This document shows, piece after piece, positions 56,021 to 64,000 of a stretch of 64,000 nt of DNA. The notes below the pieces were generated by a model. It did no database searches and was not told the DNA's origin. It saw only the letters and a program-made list of their open reading frames with translations. Positions within the stretch are counted from its first letter, which is position 1. Each line of letters opens with the position of its first letter. Where the stretch lies: contig DUNO01000038.1 of NCBI GenBank assembly GCA_012839295.1, forward strand, positions 1 through 64,000, in the 5' to 3' direction. This DNA comes from Clostridiales bacterium. Lineage in GTDB: Bacteria; Bacillota; Clostridia; Lachnospirales; Lachnospiraceae. The translations under genes and the position numbers were made by a program.

Positions 56021-58657
56021 ATGATGAAATTAATAAAATTGCAATGCCAAAACCGCAGCATGCCCATAGGAATCGGGGCGCAGCCCTATTTCTCCTGGGT
56101 GCTGGAAAGTGATGACTCCGAGGTTATCCAAGTAACCTATCATATTGTGGTAAAGGAAGCCCAGGCAGTAGTGTGGGATTCCGGCCTTGTACATAGCCCT
56201 AAGTCGGCCTATGTTGAATATGCCGGTGAGGCCTTAAAGAGCTGCACCTCCTACACCTGGCAGGTTACTGTCCAGGATAACCATCAAAATACAAGCACAG
56301 AAGCTTCCGTATTTGAGACGGGAATCCTATCTCCTAGGGATTGGAAGGCCCGGTGGGTGATCTCGCCGCTGTATAAGAAGCCTGTAAAAAAAGTGAAGCC
56401 TGCAGTGCAGTTTCGTAAAGCGTTCCAATTAGAAAGGAGGGTTATCAGAGCCCGTGTTTATGCTACCTGCCATGGTATCTACCGGCTGTCTGTTAACGGG
56501 GCACGTCCGGATGACAGGGAGATGGCTCCGGAATTTACCGTATATGAAAAAAGCCTGTGCGTACAGGCCTATGATGTAACATCCCTGCTGCAAACCGGTG
56601 ATAATGTATTAGGTATGGAGGTGGCTGACGGCTGGTACAGGGGAGGAACGACGAAGCAGACCTATCCTGGCTGGGATCCAAGCCTTGCCTGCTTATGGCA
56701 GCTCGTAGTTACCTATGAGGATGATACACAGGAAATTATATGCTCTGATGCTGATATAAAGGTTGGAACTGGCGCAATTACCTCCTCCGATCTGTTTCAC
56801 GGAGAAAGCTATGATGACAACCTGGCTCAAAAGGGCTGGGATACTCCTGACTTTAATGCTTCCTCATGGCAGCAGGCCGAGCTCGGCAGCTTTGGTTATG
56901 AAGCGCTTATCCCACAAGAGGGAGAACCGGTCCGCCCGGTGCTGATCTTGCCGGTAAAGAAAATCATTACCACTCCAAAGGGTGAGACGGTGCTGGATTT
57001 TGGGCAGAATATGGCCGGAAGGCTGAGGGCAGCGATCAACCTGCCAAAAGGTGCAACGGCTACCTTTGAGCACAGCGAGACCTTGGATAAGGAGGGCAAC
57101 TATTTCAATAATATCCAGGGCATTAACCAGAAGGACAGCTTCACCTCCTCAGGCCGGCCGGCCTTGTTTGAGCCTGCATTTACCTTCCATGGCTTTCGCT
57201 ACGTACGTGTAACCGGAATCCCACAGGTTCATAAAGAGGATTTTACTGCGGTGGTGCTGTCTACGGATGAGGCCTGGATTAGTACCTTCGAGTGCTCTGA
57301 TGCGAGGATTAACCGTCTTGTAGAAAATACGCGCTGGAGCCAGCGCTCCAATATGCTCTCCGTCCCGACGGATTGTCCCCAGCGTGAAAAAATGGGCTGG
57401 ACAGGTGACATGACCGTATATGCAAGGACAGCTTTTATGAACCAGAACCTGACGGGTCTAGTGACCCGTTGGCTGGAAAGCGTGGCCTATGTACAGCTGC
57501 CCGACGGCCAGGTTCCCAACGTTGCTCCATGGCCGGATTTCTATAAGATGGTTTCCAAGCTCACCAACGTCCTGCTGGGAGGCTCCTTTAAGGATATCGG
57601 CTCCAGCGGCTGGGGGGATGCTTCCGCCGCCGTTCCTTGGGAACTATATGTGGCGACGGGGAATACAGCAATTTTGAGAAAGCAGTATGAGTCCATGAAG
57701 GCATGGGTTGAATATATGCGCCGTCAGGCCGCTGCTAAGCGTCCGAAAAAGGGAGCGCTACCGGAGGATATGGAGCAGTATCTATGGGATACGGGCTTCC
57801 ATTTTGGGGAGTGGCTGATTCCAAGCGCCACCAAGCACGGAAGCATGTCCGCCGCTGTGCGCAAGAGCGCAAAGGCAGGCCGCTATTACATTGCGCCGGT
57901 ATATTTTTATACCTCTTGTAGGACATTAGCGGATACAGCCCACATACTTGGTAAGGTGGAGGATGCAAAAGCTTATGGTGAACTGGCGGTAAAGATCAAG
58001 GCCGCTTACCAGGCGAGCATGGTACTGCCGGATGGGCGACTAAAGATAGATGTACAGGGGGCATATGCTTTAGCCCTTGGAGCAGGCCTGATCCCGGAGC
58101 ATCTCCGTAAAAAGGCAGCGGCAAGGCTAGCCAAGCTGATCCACCAGAATGATGACAGGCTTGATACAGGCTTCCTGCCTACCCCCTTCCTCTTGGATGC
58201 GCTATCTGACAATGGCTATGCTTCTCTTGCCTATACCCTGCTGCGGCAGGATCAGCGGCCCAGCTGGATGTTCGAGGTGGAGAAGGGGGCAACTACCATT
58301 TGGGAGAATTGGAATTGCGAGGATGCAAAAGGAAATGTGCAGACGATTTCTATGAACCACTATGCCTTTGGCTGTGTGGCAGACTGGATTTACCGAAAGA
58401 TTGGCGGCATTGTGCGCACCGGCGTCGGCTATAGCGAGTTCCGTATCCAGCCCCAGCCAGATAGTGGGCTGGCCTGGGGAAAGCAAAGCTATAATTCTCC
58501 GAATGGCAGGATTGTGAGCGAGTGGCGCCAGGAAAATGGCAGGTTTTACTTACATGCTGAAATACCCTGCAATACTAGGGCAGTAATCATTCTCCCGGAT
58601 GGGCAAACCTATCCTGTTGGAAGCGGAGCCTATGACTATAGCTGCGACATACTCTAG
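56021..58657 (+). CDS. GH78 alpha-L-rhamnosidase (longer paralogue)
   Basis: This 878-residue GH78 enzyme has an extra N-terminal beta-sandwich (about 1-105) before the two sandwich domains found in the 31527 protein, then an (alpha/alpha)6 barrel (about 420-790) and a C-terminal sandwich. The acid is E456 in DCPQREKMGWTGD and the second catalytic glutamate is E762 in TTIWENWN. No signal peptide. Start ATG 56021 (or 56024) follows GGAGG. The first GH78 travels with an ABC importer, but this one lies beside a GPH carrier and an AraC regulator, so the two probably process different rhamnosides. A broken esterase gene follows directly. Confidence 0.92.
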   Translation: MMKLIKLQCQNRSMPIGIGAQPYFSWVLESDDSEVIQVTYHIVVKEAQAVVWDSGLVHSPKSAYVEYAGEALKSCTSYTWQVTVQDNHQNTSTEASVFETGILSPRDWKARWVISPLYKKPVKKVKPAVQFRKAFQLERRVIRARVYATCHGIYRLSVNGARPDDREMAPEFTVYEKSLCVQAYDVTSLLQTGDNVLGMEVADGWYRGGTTKQTYPGWDPSLACLWQLVVTYEDDTQEIICSDADIKVGTGAITSSDLFHGESYDDNLAQKGWDTPDFNASSWQQAELGSFGYEALIPQEGEPVRPVLILPVKKIITTPKGETVLDFGQNMAGRLRAAINLPKGATATFEHSETLDKEGNYFNNIQGINQKDSFTSSGRPALFEPAFTFHGFRYVRVTGIPQVHKEDFTAVVLSTDEAWISTFECSDARINRLVENTRWSQRSNMLSVPTDCPQREKMGWTGDMTVYARTAFMNQNLTGLVTRWLESVAYVQLPDGQVPNVAPWPDFYKMVSKLTNVLLGGSFKDIGSSGWGDASAAVPWELYVATGNTAILRKQYESMKAWVEYMRRQAAAKRPKKGALPEDMEQYLWDTGFHFGEWLIPSATKHGSMSAAVRKSAKAGRYYIAPVYFYTSCRTLADTAHILGKVEDAKAYGELAVKIKAAYQASMVLPDGRLKIDVQGAYALALGAGLIPEHLRKKAAARLAKLIHQNDDRLDTGFLPTPFLLDALSDNGYASLAYTLLRQDQRPSWMFEVEKGATTIWENWNCEDAKGNVQTISMNHYAFGCVADWIYRKIGGIVRTGVGYSEFRIQPQPDSGLAWGKQSYNSPNGRIVSEWRQENGRFYLHAEIPCNTRAVIILPDGQTYPVGSGAYDYSCDIL

Positions 58658-58682
58658 GGAGAAACAATTAAAGGAGCTCAGG

Positions 58683-58817
58683 ATGCCCTATATTTCCAGG
58701 GATTATGAAACCGGAGGGCATGGTCTGGAAATCGGGGAGGATAGCGACGCGGAAGGCTGGGTAGATGAGGCGGTCAGCTTTTGGAAAAGTATAGGCGAGG
58801 ATGGAGGTGGAAGATAA
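58683..58817 (+). pseudogene. C-terminal remnant of an alpha/beta-hydrolase esterase
   Basis: ATG 58683, with AAAGGAG 6 bases before it, opens a 44-codon frame. It reads like the end of a carbohydrate esterase: YETGGHGLEIGEDSDAEGWV, with the GGHG catalytic-histidine motif, then DEAVSFWKSI. The nucleophile part and the rest of the enzyme are missing. It could be translated as a small peptide, but it is almost surely the remains of a larger gene, like the relic at 8390. Confidence 0.65.
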
Positions 58818-58877
58818 CAGAGGGCTTAATTTGAAGGGGTTTCATTAAAACTAGAAAATGAGGAGGTACTTTGGATT

Positions 58878-60227
58878 ATGAAGGAAAATGCAGAAAAAGT
58901 CGGTGGATTGGAGAAGCTTGCTTTTGCGTTGGCAAATGTGGGGAATATACCTATAATGACATTGATTAATTCGTTTTTACTGATCTTTTACACTGATGTG
59001 GCAGGTATTAATCCTGCCGTAGTGGGCACACTTTTTATTATTTCACGTGTGGTGGACGGAATTAACGATCCGATTATGGGATTTATTATTGATCATTTAC
59101 CAAAGACAAAAATGGGACGTTTCCGGCCTTATATCATCATTGGGGCATTTTTATGCTCGATTAACTATCTATTACTATGGTTTGGGCCAATAATGTTTCC
59201 TGGAATTAAAGTTGTAATAATTTACATATCTTATCTGCTTATCGGCATAACCTTTGATTTAATGGATATCCCGTTAAATAGTATGATTCCGGTCATGACG
59301 GAGGATATGAAGCAAAGAAGCTCCTTAAGCTCAATCAAGGGAACATCATATATTATTGGCGGAGTGGTATTAAGTGTAATTGCTCCGATGATACTGCAGA
59401 GGTATCAAAGCTCGCTGCAGGGATATATCATTATTGTAATGGTAGCTGTACTGATTGTGATCTGCTTTTCAACCATTGGTGCTTTAGGTACGAAAGAACG
59501 TGTACAACCAGTGAAAGACGAGAAGTATAAATTCAAAGACTTATTCCCGATGCTCAGGCAAAGGCCGGTATTAGCTCTTTTTATTGCTACACTTTCCAGC
59601 GGTATTTCATCGGCTGTTGTAGCGGGAACCAATGTCTTTTTTGCAACGTATATTTTAGATAATAGGCTTGAGGTATTGAGTGTAGGGGGCTTGCTTTCTT
59701 TGCTCGGAATGATTCCCGGTGTTATTGCTGCAGCAGCTTTTGCGAATAAATTTGGTAAGGCCAAGATATTTACGATTAGCCTCCTGATTCCGGTTGTATT
59801 CACATTATTAAGATTGGTCAATATAACCAGCATTCCGCTATACTATGCTTGCAGCCTGGTAAATGCCTTTGGACAGGGTATCATGATTTCATTAATGTAC
59901 AGCATTCAGGCAGATAATGTGGACTATATTGAATATAAATTAAATAATCGTGCAGAAGGTGCTTTGGCGTCTTTGAATTCTTTTGTTACAAAAGCGGGCC
60001 AGGGATTAGGTGGTGCTATTCCGAGTTATATTTTAGCCGCTACCGGTTATGTTGCCCATACGAAACAGACCGGTATGGCATATACAGGAATGGTTCTAAT
60101 TACAATTATAATACCGCCTATATTTATGCTGATTTCGGCATTGGTATTCGGAATTGGTTATAACTTAAATAATAAGTCGATGCAGGAAGTCATTAATACA
60201 CTGCATGCAAAAAGAGAGAGTAAATAA
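58878..60227 (+). CDS. GPH-family sugar:cation symporter (third copy)
   Basis: This 449-residue carrier has about 12 helices and the GPH signature RVVDGINDPIMGFIID. It is probably co-transcribed with the GH78 at 56021 and imports a rhamnose-containing glycoside. GAGGAGG precedes the start. A complex inverted repeat at 60284-60358 follows its stop. Confidence 0.85.
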   Translation: MKENAEKVGGLEKLAFALANVGNIPIMTLINSFLLIFYTDVAGINPAVVGTLFIISRVVDGINDPIMGFIIDHLPKTKMGRFRPYIIIGAFLCSINYLLLWFGPIMFPGIKVVIIYISYLLIGITFDLMDIPLNSMIPVMTEDMKQRSSLSSIKGTSYIIGGVVLSVIAPMILQRYQSSLQGYIIIVMVAVLIVICFSTIGALGTKERVQPVKDEKYKFKDLFPMLRQRPVLALFIATLSSGISSAVVAGTNVFFATYILDNRLEVLSVGGLLSLLGMIPGVIAAAAFANKFGKAKIFTISLLIPVVFTLLRLVNITSIPLYYACSLVNAFGQGIMISLMYSIQADNVDYIEYKLNNRAEGALASLNSFVTKAGQGLGGAIPSYILAATGYVAHTKQTGMAYTGMVLITIIIPPIFMLISALVFGIGYNLNNKSMQEVINTLHAKRESK

Positions 60228-60470
60228 TTACGTTGCGATATAATCTAAATTTTTTGTAAAGAGTTCAGTTGAAATATTTAATAAACAGGCTAAACGGAAC
60301 ATTTATAATCCCGGATCTAACCAATATCGGGAGCTATAAAGGATCTGTTTAGCCTGTTCATTAGCAAAACGGTTACTATGCTTCCGGAGGGATCCAAGGA
60401 TATCAAGCCGGAGTTCGTATGGAAGGGTGATAGCATTAAGGTTCTATTGATATTCCTATTATGGATTCGT
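60228..60470 (+). other. Spacer after the third GPH carrier
   Basis: It holds the inverted repeat at 60284-60358 and, in 60375-60450, an open frame (LPEGSKDIKPEFVWKGDSIK) that resembles no family I recognise and has no start. It may be another relic. Confidence 0.35.
60284..60358. other. Long inverted repeat with nested hairpin
   Basis: AACAGGCTAAACGGA pairs with TCTGTTTAGCCTGTT (15 bp, one G-T). The interior contains a second hairpin formed by CCCGGAT and AT-TCGGG. There is no U-tract on either strand, so it may be an mRNA 3' structure or a recombination-prone palindrome rather than a classical terminator. Confidence 0.5.
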
Positions 60471-60893
60471 TTATGACTCCGGTTGAACTGTACCAGCCTT
60501 TGATTTTTTCTTTTTATGTATGCTTTCCGTTCCGGCCTCCAGCGCAGTCTGGTAATACCAGCATTTATGATTTATCACTTCCATCGTCTTTTTCAGGTCC
60601 TCCATCTGCTTCTCAACAAAGGCCATCCGTTCCATGAACATATCATAACGCTGCTGCAGGGATGAATCTCCTTGGGAACACCAGTCAAAAAATTTCTTGA
60701 TGTCTTTGATGGGCATACCGGTAGCCTTCAGGCATTCGATCATTTTTAAAGAATCCAAATCGGTATCCTTGAAAATGCGTATACCGCTCGCAGTGCGCTC
60801 TATAAATGGCATTAATCCCTCTTTATCGTAATATCGCAGGGTATATACTGTGAGATTTAATTTCTTGGCAACTTCACCAATTGAATAAGTCAT
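60471..60893 (-). CDS. MerR-family transcriptional regulator
   Basis: This 140-residue protein has an N-terminal winged helix-turn-helix (YSIGEVAKKLNLTVYTLRYY), a dimerisation coiled coil and a short C-terminal tail, without the cysteine-rich metal site of classical MerR. This is the AdhR/NmlR-like or small-molecule class. AGGAAGGGG precedes the start. It has its own promoter and a leader hairpin. It may act at the 19-bp-spacer promoter at 62709-62739, which carries a MerR-type operator. That link is an inference. Confidence 0.85.
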   Translation of the reverse strand: MTYSIGEVAKKLNLTVYTLRYYDKEGLMPFIERTASGIRIFKDTDLDSLKMIECLKATGMPIKDIKKFFDWCSQGDSSLQQRYDMFMERMAFVEKQMEDLKKTMEVINHKCWYYQTALEAGTESIHKKKKSKAGTVQPES

Positions 60894-60916
60894 GATCTTT
60901 CCCCTTCCTATAAAAA

Positions 60917-60937
60917 TAGAGCCTCAAGCCAGCTCTA
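60917..60937 (-). terminator. Leader hairpin before MerR
   Basis: On the minus strand TAGAGC pairs with GCTCTA and is followed by TTTTT, 24 bases before the MerR start codon. It could act as a transcriptional attenuator, or it may include an operator half (CCTAGAGC). Confidence 0.4.
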
Positions 60938-60949
60938 GGTTTTGCGGCA

Positions 60950-60978
60950 AATGTATCATAAATTTTGGGTTATGTCAA
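60950..60978 (-). promoter_or_regulatory. Promoter of the MerR gene
   Basis: Reading leftward: TTGACA (60978-60973), a 17-bp spacer, TACATT (60955-60950). Confidence 0.65.
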
Positions 60979-61433
60979 TGCTATTGATGAACTATCTGCC
61001 ACTTAAATGCTGACATTTTGAAGTGTGGGCTTCTTGCTTCAATGGCCACTGTACTTTACTTCCAAGAAAAAGCTTGCGGCTGGTATGCTTTCCACAGCTT
61101 GATTTCCCCCAGCTCCTACAATCTGGAATTACTGTAAGCCCTCAAGGTATTGACAAAGAGAATACGTTTCTTTGTTATGAGTCTGGTGAAACAGGAAAAG
61201 GATTATTATGCATTTTTGATATAAAGATTGAAATATTTTGTGATTTTAACGAATGGAAATCACTGGATTTTACAATGATATCCTGCTATAATAGCATCAT
61301 CTGATTTAATTTCTAGGCTGTCATTTGCAGCTCCCGGCATTTCTGCCGATTTGTTACTCACAGACATTACATCAAGTAAGGAACTCGTCAGCAACCAACA
61401 GGAAAGCCAACAAAGAATACATTTTGGATGGTA

Positions 61434-61462
61434 TTGCGTCGACTGCCGGCATTTGCTATAAT
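61434..61462 (+). promoter_or_regulatory. Promoter of the Rpn-family gene
   Basis: TTGCGT (61434-61439), a 17-bp spacer and TATAAT (61457-61462), about 80 bases before the start codon. Confidence 0.55.
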
Positions 61463-61539
61463 CTTATCAGAAGAGCAGAATCGGAGCTGGAATAGGCGTG
61501 GTACCCCTGGTCTGTCGGCGGGATACACAGGAGGGAATC

Positions 61540-62457
61540 ATGCAATTATTATTTGAAGAAACAAAAGATAGCTATATTGTTAAGAACAAAGGAGGGCGGC
61601 TGAATCCCCTCAACGACTACCTTTTTAAGCAGTACATGGGGACGGAGGAGTGTAAGGTATGTCTGATTTCGTTCTTGAATGCAGTACTGGGGGAGAAGCT
61701 TGTGGATGTGGAGATTATAGAAAATCTGGAATTGCCGCAGGAAACGCCGGAAGGGAAGTTTGGAAGACTTGACGTAAGGGCAAAATTACCGGATGGCACG
61801 CAGGTTAACATCGAGGTACAATTGCTGAATGAAGATAATATCGTAAAACGGAGCCAATATTATAACGGAAGACTGTTTGTCTCAGGAATCGGCAGGGGGG
61901 ATGACTACAAGGAGTTAGGGAAGGTAATCTCGATAAATATACTTAACTTTAACTATCTGGCTTACCCGGAATTTCACATCAGCAGCCACTTCCGGGTAGA
62001 CCAGCATCCGGAGGATGTGTTGTCCTATGACCAGGAGATACACTTTCTGGAACTTAAGAAGTTCTATGGCAGGGGACAGTATGACCGGAACAATTCCCTG
62101 CACCGTTGGATGAAGTATTTTGACCGTAACCTTAAGGAAGATGAATTAAAGGAGTTGGTGAGGATGGACGGAGCAATTGCAGCAGCAGAGGAGAGAAACA
62201 AAAGGGCAGCAGCCAGTGAGAAAGAGATGCGTTATTACGAAGCGATGGAGGACGCCCGGAGGAATATGATTAGCTCTATGAATTACCAGTGGGAGCGAGG
62301 CAAAGAAGAGGGTAGAGAAGAAGGAAGAGAAGAAGGCGAGTTAAGACTCGCTGCTTTGATGGAACGGTTGCTGCAGGACAAGCGAATAGAAGATCTGCAG
62401 CAATGTATAAAGGATCCAGAGCTTAGAGAAAAATTGTACCAGGAATATGATTTGTAG
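61540..62457 (+). CDS. Rpn-family PD-(D/E)XK nuclease/transposase-like protein
   Basis: This 305-residue protein belongs to the Rpn/PDDEXK_2 family (recombination-promoting nuclease or putative transposase). The core runs LNDYLFKQYMG, then FGRLDVRAKLPDGTQVNIEVQL, which carries the D-x(n)-ExQ nuclease residues, and ends with a Glu/Arg-rich coiled-coil region (EEGREEGREEG). ATG 61540 has GGAGGG upstream. Such genes often occur singly in clostridia, near rearranged DNA. Here it lies between the decayed carbohydrate region and the ECF locus. Confidence 0.85.
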   Translation: MQLLFEETKDSYIVKNKGGRLNPLNDYLFKQYMGTEECKVCLISFLNAVLGEKLVDVEIIENLELPQETPEGKFGRLDVRAKLPDGTQVNIEVQLLNEDNIVKRSQYYNGRLFVSGIGRGDDYKELGKVISINILNFNYLAYPEFHISSHFRVDQHPEDVLSYDQEIHFLELKKFYGRGQYDRNNSLHRWMKYFDRNLKEDELKELVRMDGAIAAAEERNKRAAASEKEMRYYEAMEDARRNMISSMNYQWERGKEEGREEGREEGELRLAALMERLLQDKRIEDLQQCIKDPELREKLYQEYDL

Positions 62458-62493
62458 AAATTTCCCGACAAATACAGATCAGATGATAAAGAG

Positions 62494-62529
62494 AGCTGTC
62501 TAACGGTAATTACCGGATGGACGGCTTTT
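62494..62529 (+). terminator. Terminator after the Rpn-family gene
   Basis: AGCTGTC pairs with GACGGCT (one G-T), enclosing a second small hairpin GGTAATTACC, followed by TTTTC. Confidence 0.55.
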
Positions 62530-62708
62530 CTTTATGTCCTGCCATACCATATTTTGCATTTAGGTATTTAGAGATAACATACTCTATGCAGGACTAAAAT
62601 TGTCAATGGTGAAAATGAATTAGTCCTACGATCGTGAATTTAGAATTACATTTTATAATTTACTTTAATATTTTACGGTAAAATCAACAGTAAAATCAAC
62701 CAACGGGG

Positions 62709-62739
62709 TTGACCTAGAGTGAACTATAGGTATTACAAT
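62709..62739 (+). promoter_or_regulatory. MerR-type promoter with 19-bp spacer and operator
   Basis: TTGACC (62709-62714) and TACAAT (62734-62739) are 19 bp apart, two more than normal. Between them lies an imperfect palindrome, CCTAGAGTGAACTATAGG (62713-62730). A lengthened spacer containing a dyad is the hallmark of promoters activated by MerR-family regulators, such as the one encoded at 60471. Confidence 0.75.
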
Positions 62740-62787
62740 AATTAGTGCTAAGCTTTAGAGAATAATAGTTTGTTTAGGAGTATGAAA

Positions 62788-63303
62788 ATGAAGAATAGTA
62801 CGAAAAAACTTGTTTTTGCAGCTGTATTTTTGGCACTCTGCCTGGTGCTTCCATTCCTGACTGGAAACAACCGACAGTTAGGCACTTTACTTTCCCTGAT
62901 GCACATTCCTGTGCTGCTGTGCGGATTTATCTGTGGATGGCAATACGGTCTTGTAGTAGGCTTGATTGCTCCAATCTTGCGGTCTGTTTTGTTTGGGATG
63001 CCTCCGATGCCGGTCGTAGCAATTCCAATGGCATTCGAGCTGGCTGCTTATGGCTTTTTAGCAGGATTGCTTAATAAATACCTGCCGAAGGGGAACCGGT
63101 TTGTTTTTATAAGTATGGTTATTGCCATGATAGGCGGGAGATTGATTAATCTTGCGGCGTCTTTCCTGTTCGGGACCCCTGCGATTTTGTCTTCCTTACA
63201 TAGTCTTTTTATTGGAACCCTTCCCGGTATTGTGATCCAGATGCTTCTAATACCGGCTGTGGTAGGTGCACTTAACAAAGCGAGGTTGATGCAGGATGTT
63301 TAA
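62788..63303 (+). CDS. ECF transporter S component
   Basis: This 171-residue membrane protein has about six helices, of the ECF transporter substrate-binding (S) family. The segment LMHIPVLLCGFICGWQYGLV fits the family's second helix and loop. The substrate (vitamin, nucleobase or other) is not apparent. I chose ATG 62788, with AGGAG 7 bases before it, rather than ATG 62782 or a TTG at 62770. It overlaps the following kinase gene by 8 bases and is probably switched on by the MerR-type promoter. The EcfA/EcfT energising genes are not in this window. Confidence 0.8.
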   Translation: MKNSTKKLVFAAVFLALCLVLPFLTGNNRQLGTLLSLMHIPVLLCGFICGWQYGLVVGLIAPILRSVLFGMPPMPVVAIPMAFELAAYGFLAGLLNKYLPKGNRFVFISMVIAMIGGRLINLAASFLFGTPAILSSLHSLFIGTLPGIVIQMLLIPAVVGALNKARLMQDV

Positions 63304-63832
63304 AATACCGGAATTATTACAAAATGAGAAGAGAATAATCGTCGCCATTGATGGCAGGTGTGCCGCCGGCAAGTCTACCCTTGCTGATGAATTAGCTTTA
63401 AAGTTTGACGGCACTGTTATACGGATGGATCATTTTTTTCTTCCTGCTGCCCTGCGGGACGGGGAAAGAGTAAACCTGCATTATGAACGTTTTGAGGCAG
63501 AGGTTATCAAAGGATTGAAGAGCGGTGGGCCATTTACTTATCAGGTATTCAACTGCAAAACACAATGCTGTGATGAAATTGTCCCCGTTCCTTATAAGCG
63601 GTTGGTTATTGTTGAAGGAGCGTATTCCATGCTGCCGCAGTTTGAGCAGATATATGACTATAAAATATTTGCAGACATATCAGGGCAGGAGCAGATACGC
63701 CGGATTGTCAACCGTAATGGGCCGGAAGCCTATAAAGATTTCCGCGATAAATGGATACCGGCAGAAGAGCGGTATCTCGAACAGTATAAAATAAAGCAAA
63801 AATGTGACGAGATATTCCGCAATGATATTTAA
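63296..63832 (+). CDS. Uridine-kinase-like P-loop phosphotransferase
   Basis: This 178-residue P-loop kinase has Walker A GRCAAGKST (about 20-28), a DHFF motif after strand 2 (MDHFFLP), and a mid-protein VEGAYSMLP that resembles the nucleoside-binding region of uridine kinases. It is shorter than typical Udk. Because it overlaps the S-component gene, it may phosphorylate the transported nucleoside-like or vitamin substrate. A general nucleoside kinase is also possible. Confidence 0.8.
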   Translation: MFKIPELLQNEKRIIVAIDGRCAAGKSTLADELALKFDGTVIRMDHFFLPAALRDGERVNLHYERFEAEVIKGLKSGGPFTYQVFNCKTQCCDEIVPVPYKRLVIVEGAYSMLPQFEQIYDYKIFADISGQEQIRRIVNRNGPEAYKDFRDKWIPAEERYLEQYKIKQKCDEIFRNDI

Positions 63833-63878
63833 CAATGAAATTGATATTTTAATCATAAATTAAGGAGGATTTTTTTAA

Positions 63879-64000
63879 ATGGAAAAGTCAAAAGTGTATT
63901 TTACTGATTTTAGAACAAAATTAGGTGAGGGATTACCTTCAAAATTAAAAAGATTAATATGGAAAGCTGGAATTGACCAGATTGATATGGACAAAAAGTT
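63879..64000 (+). CDS. DUF362-family protein (start only, cut by the window edge)
   Basis: The first 40 codons are visible (KVYFTDFRTKLGEGLPSKLK). They match the opening of DUF362 proteins, which usually carry iron-sulphur ferredoxin-like modules further on. AAGGAGGA lies upstream. It may be the third gene of the ECF locus, 46 bases after the kinase stop. Function unknown. Confidence 0.7.
   Translation, partial: MEKSKVYFTDFRTKLGEGLPSKLKRLIWKAGIDQIDMDKK

Larger units (their letters stand above)
60894..61539. other. 646-bp spacer between MerR and the Rpn-family gene
   Basis: It holds the MerR promoter and leader hairpin (60917-60978), then a weak 93-codon forward frame (61023-61304) of low-complexity, cysteine-rich composition with no ribosome site. 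I do not regard that frame as a gene. The Rpn promoter lies at 61434-61462. The middle part is probably decayed coding DNA of unknown origin. Confidence 0.4.
62458..62787 (+). other. 330-bp spacer before the ECF locus
   Basis: It holds the terminator at 62494-62529, an inverted repeat AGGACTAA/TTAGTCCT (62590-62627), a direct repeat GTAAAATCAAC x2 (about 62677-62700), and the MerR-type promoter at 62709-62739. Confidence 0.5.

Noticed and set aside
60284-60358. Long inverted repeat as a transposon end or attachment site
   Set aside because: It is a single local palindrome without a partner copy or integrase gene nearby.
61023-61304. 93-codon ORF as a gene
   Set aside because: No ribosome site, odd composition and no family resemblance; it lies in a spacer that looks decayed.
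61540-62457. Rpn-family gene as part of an intact insertion sequence
   Set aside because: No terminal inverted repeats or target duplications were seen around it; it looks like a single chromosomal gene.

Overview
The window looks like chromosome of a low-GC clostridium, most likely a Lachnospiraceae-type plant-glycan degrader. This is inferred from AT-rich intergenic DNA, strong AGGAGG-type ribosome sites, lipobox solute-binding proteins, YesM/YesN-type two-component systems, AraC regulators and ABC sugar importers that lack a dedicated ATPase. No rRNA, tRNA, CRISPR array, intact IS element or phage gene was seen.

Almost all of it (about 0.1-60 kb) is one very large carbohydrate-utilisation region built from several adjacent modules. 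(1) 144-15096: a divergent GH2 beta-galactosidase, then a forward run of GH43, GPH transporter, GH26-like glycosidase, esterase, a broken esterase, another esterase, MFS transporter, type-B carboxylesterase and a large GH106-like glycosidase. (2) 15619-28155: a chemoreceptor, a YesM/YesN pair, an ABC importer (two permeases and a lipoprotein) and a second GH106-like enzyme. (3) 28331-37957: a second ABC importer, a GH78 rhamnosidase, a nucleoside-hydrolase-like protein and a second YesM/YesN pair. (4) 38319-47992: a phosphotransferase-like protein, three GH39 xylosidase-like genes, a second GH43, two orphan ~70-residue proteins and a SnoaL-like protein, mixed with much decayed DNA. (5) 48270-60227: a GPH transporter, a large unfamiliar esterase, two AraC regulators, a fucose/arabinose-isomerase-like enzyme, a second GH78 and a third GPH transporter.

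The enzyme set (GH78 x2, GH106-like x2, GH39 x3, GH43 x2, GH2, GH26-like and five esterases) suggests step-by-step removal of rhamnose, xylose or arabinose, galactose and ester groups from pectin- or xylan-derived oligosaccharides. Most enzymes lack an obvious signal peptide. The likely scheme is therefore import of (esterified) oligosaccharides by ABC, GPH or MFS carriers, then intracellular trimming, with each sensor kinase controlling its neighbouring importer.

The last 4 kb differs: a MerR regulator, an Rpn-family nuclease, an ECF transporter S component with a uridine-kinase-like gene behind a MerR-type 19-bp-spacer promoter, and the start of a DUF362 gene.

The most distinctive observations are: (a) a ~70-residue domain that occurs as two free-standing proteins, each just before a GH39 gene, and again as the C-terminal tail of an esterase; (b) extensive gene decay, with recognisable short relics of paralogous genes present intact elsewhere in the window; (c) an eight-unit 15-bp tandem repeat between a divergent AraC gene and its rhamnosidase neighbour; (d) strong hairpins directly after both solute-binding-protein genes.
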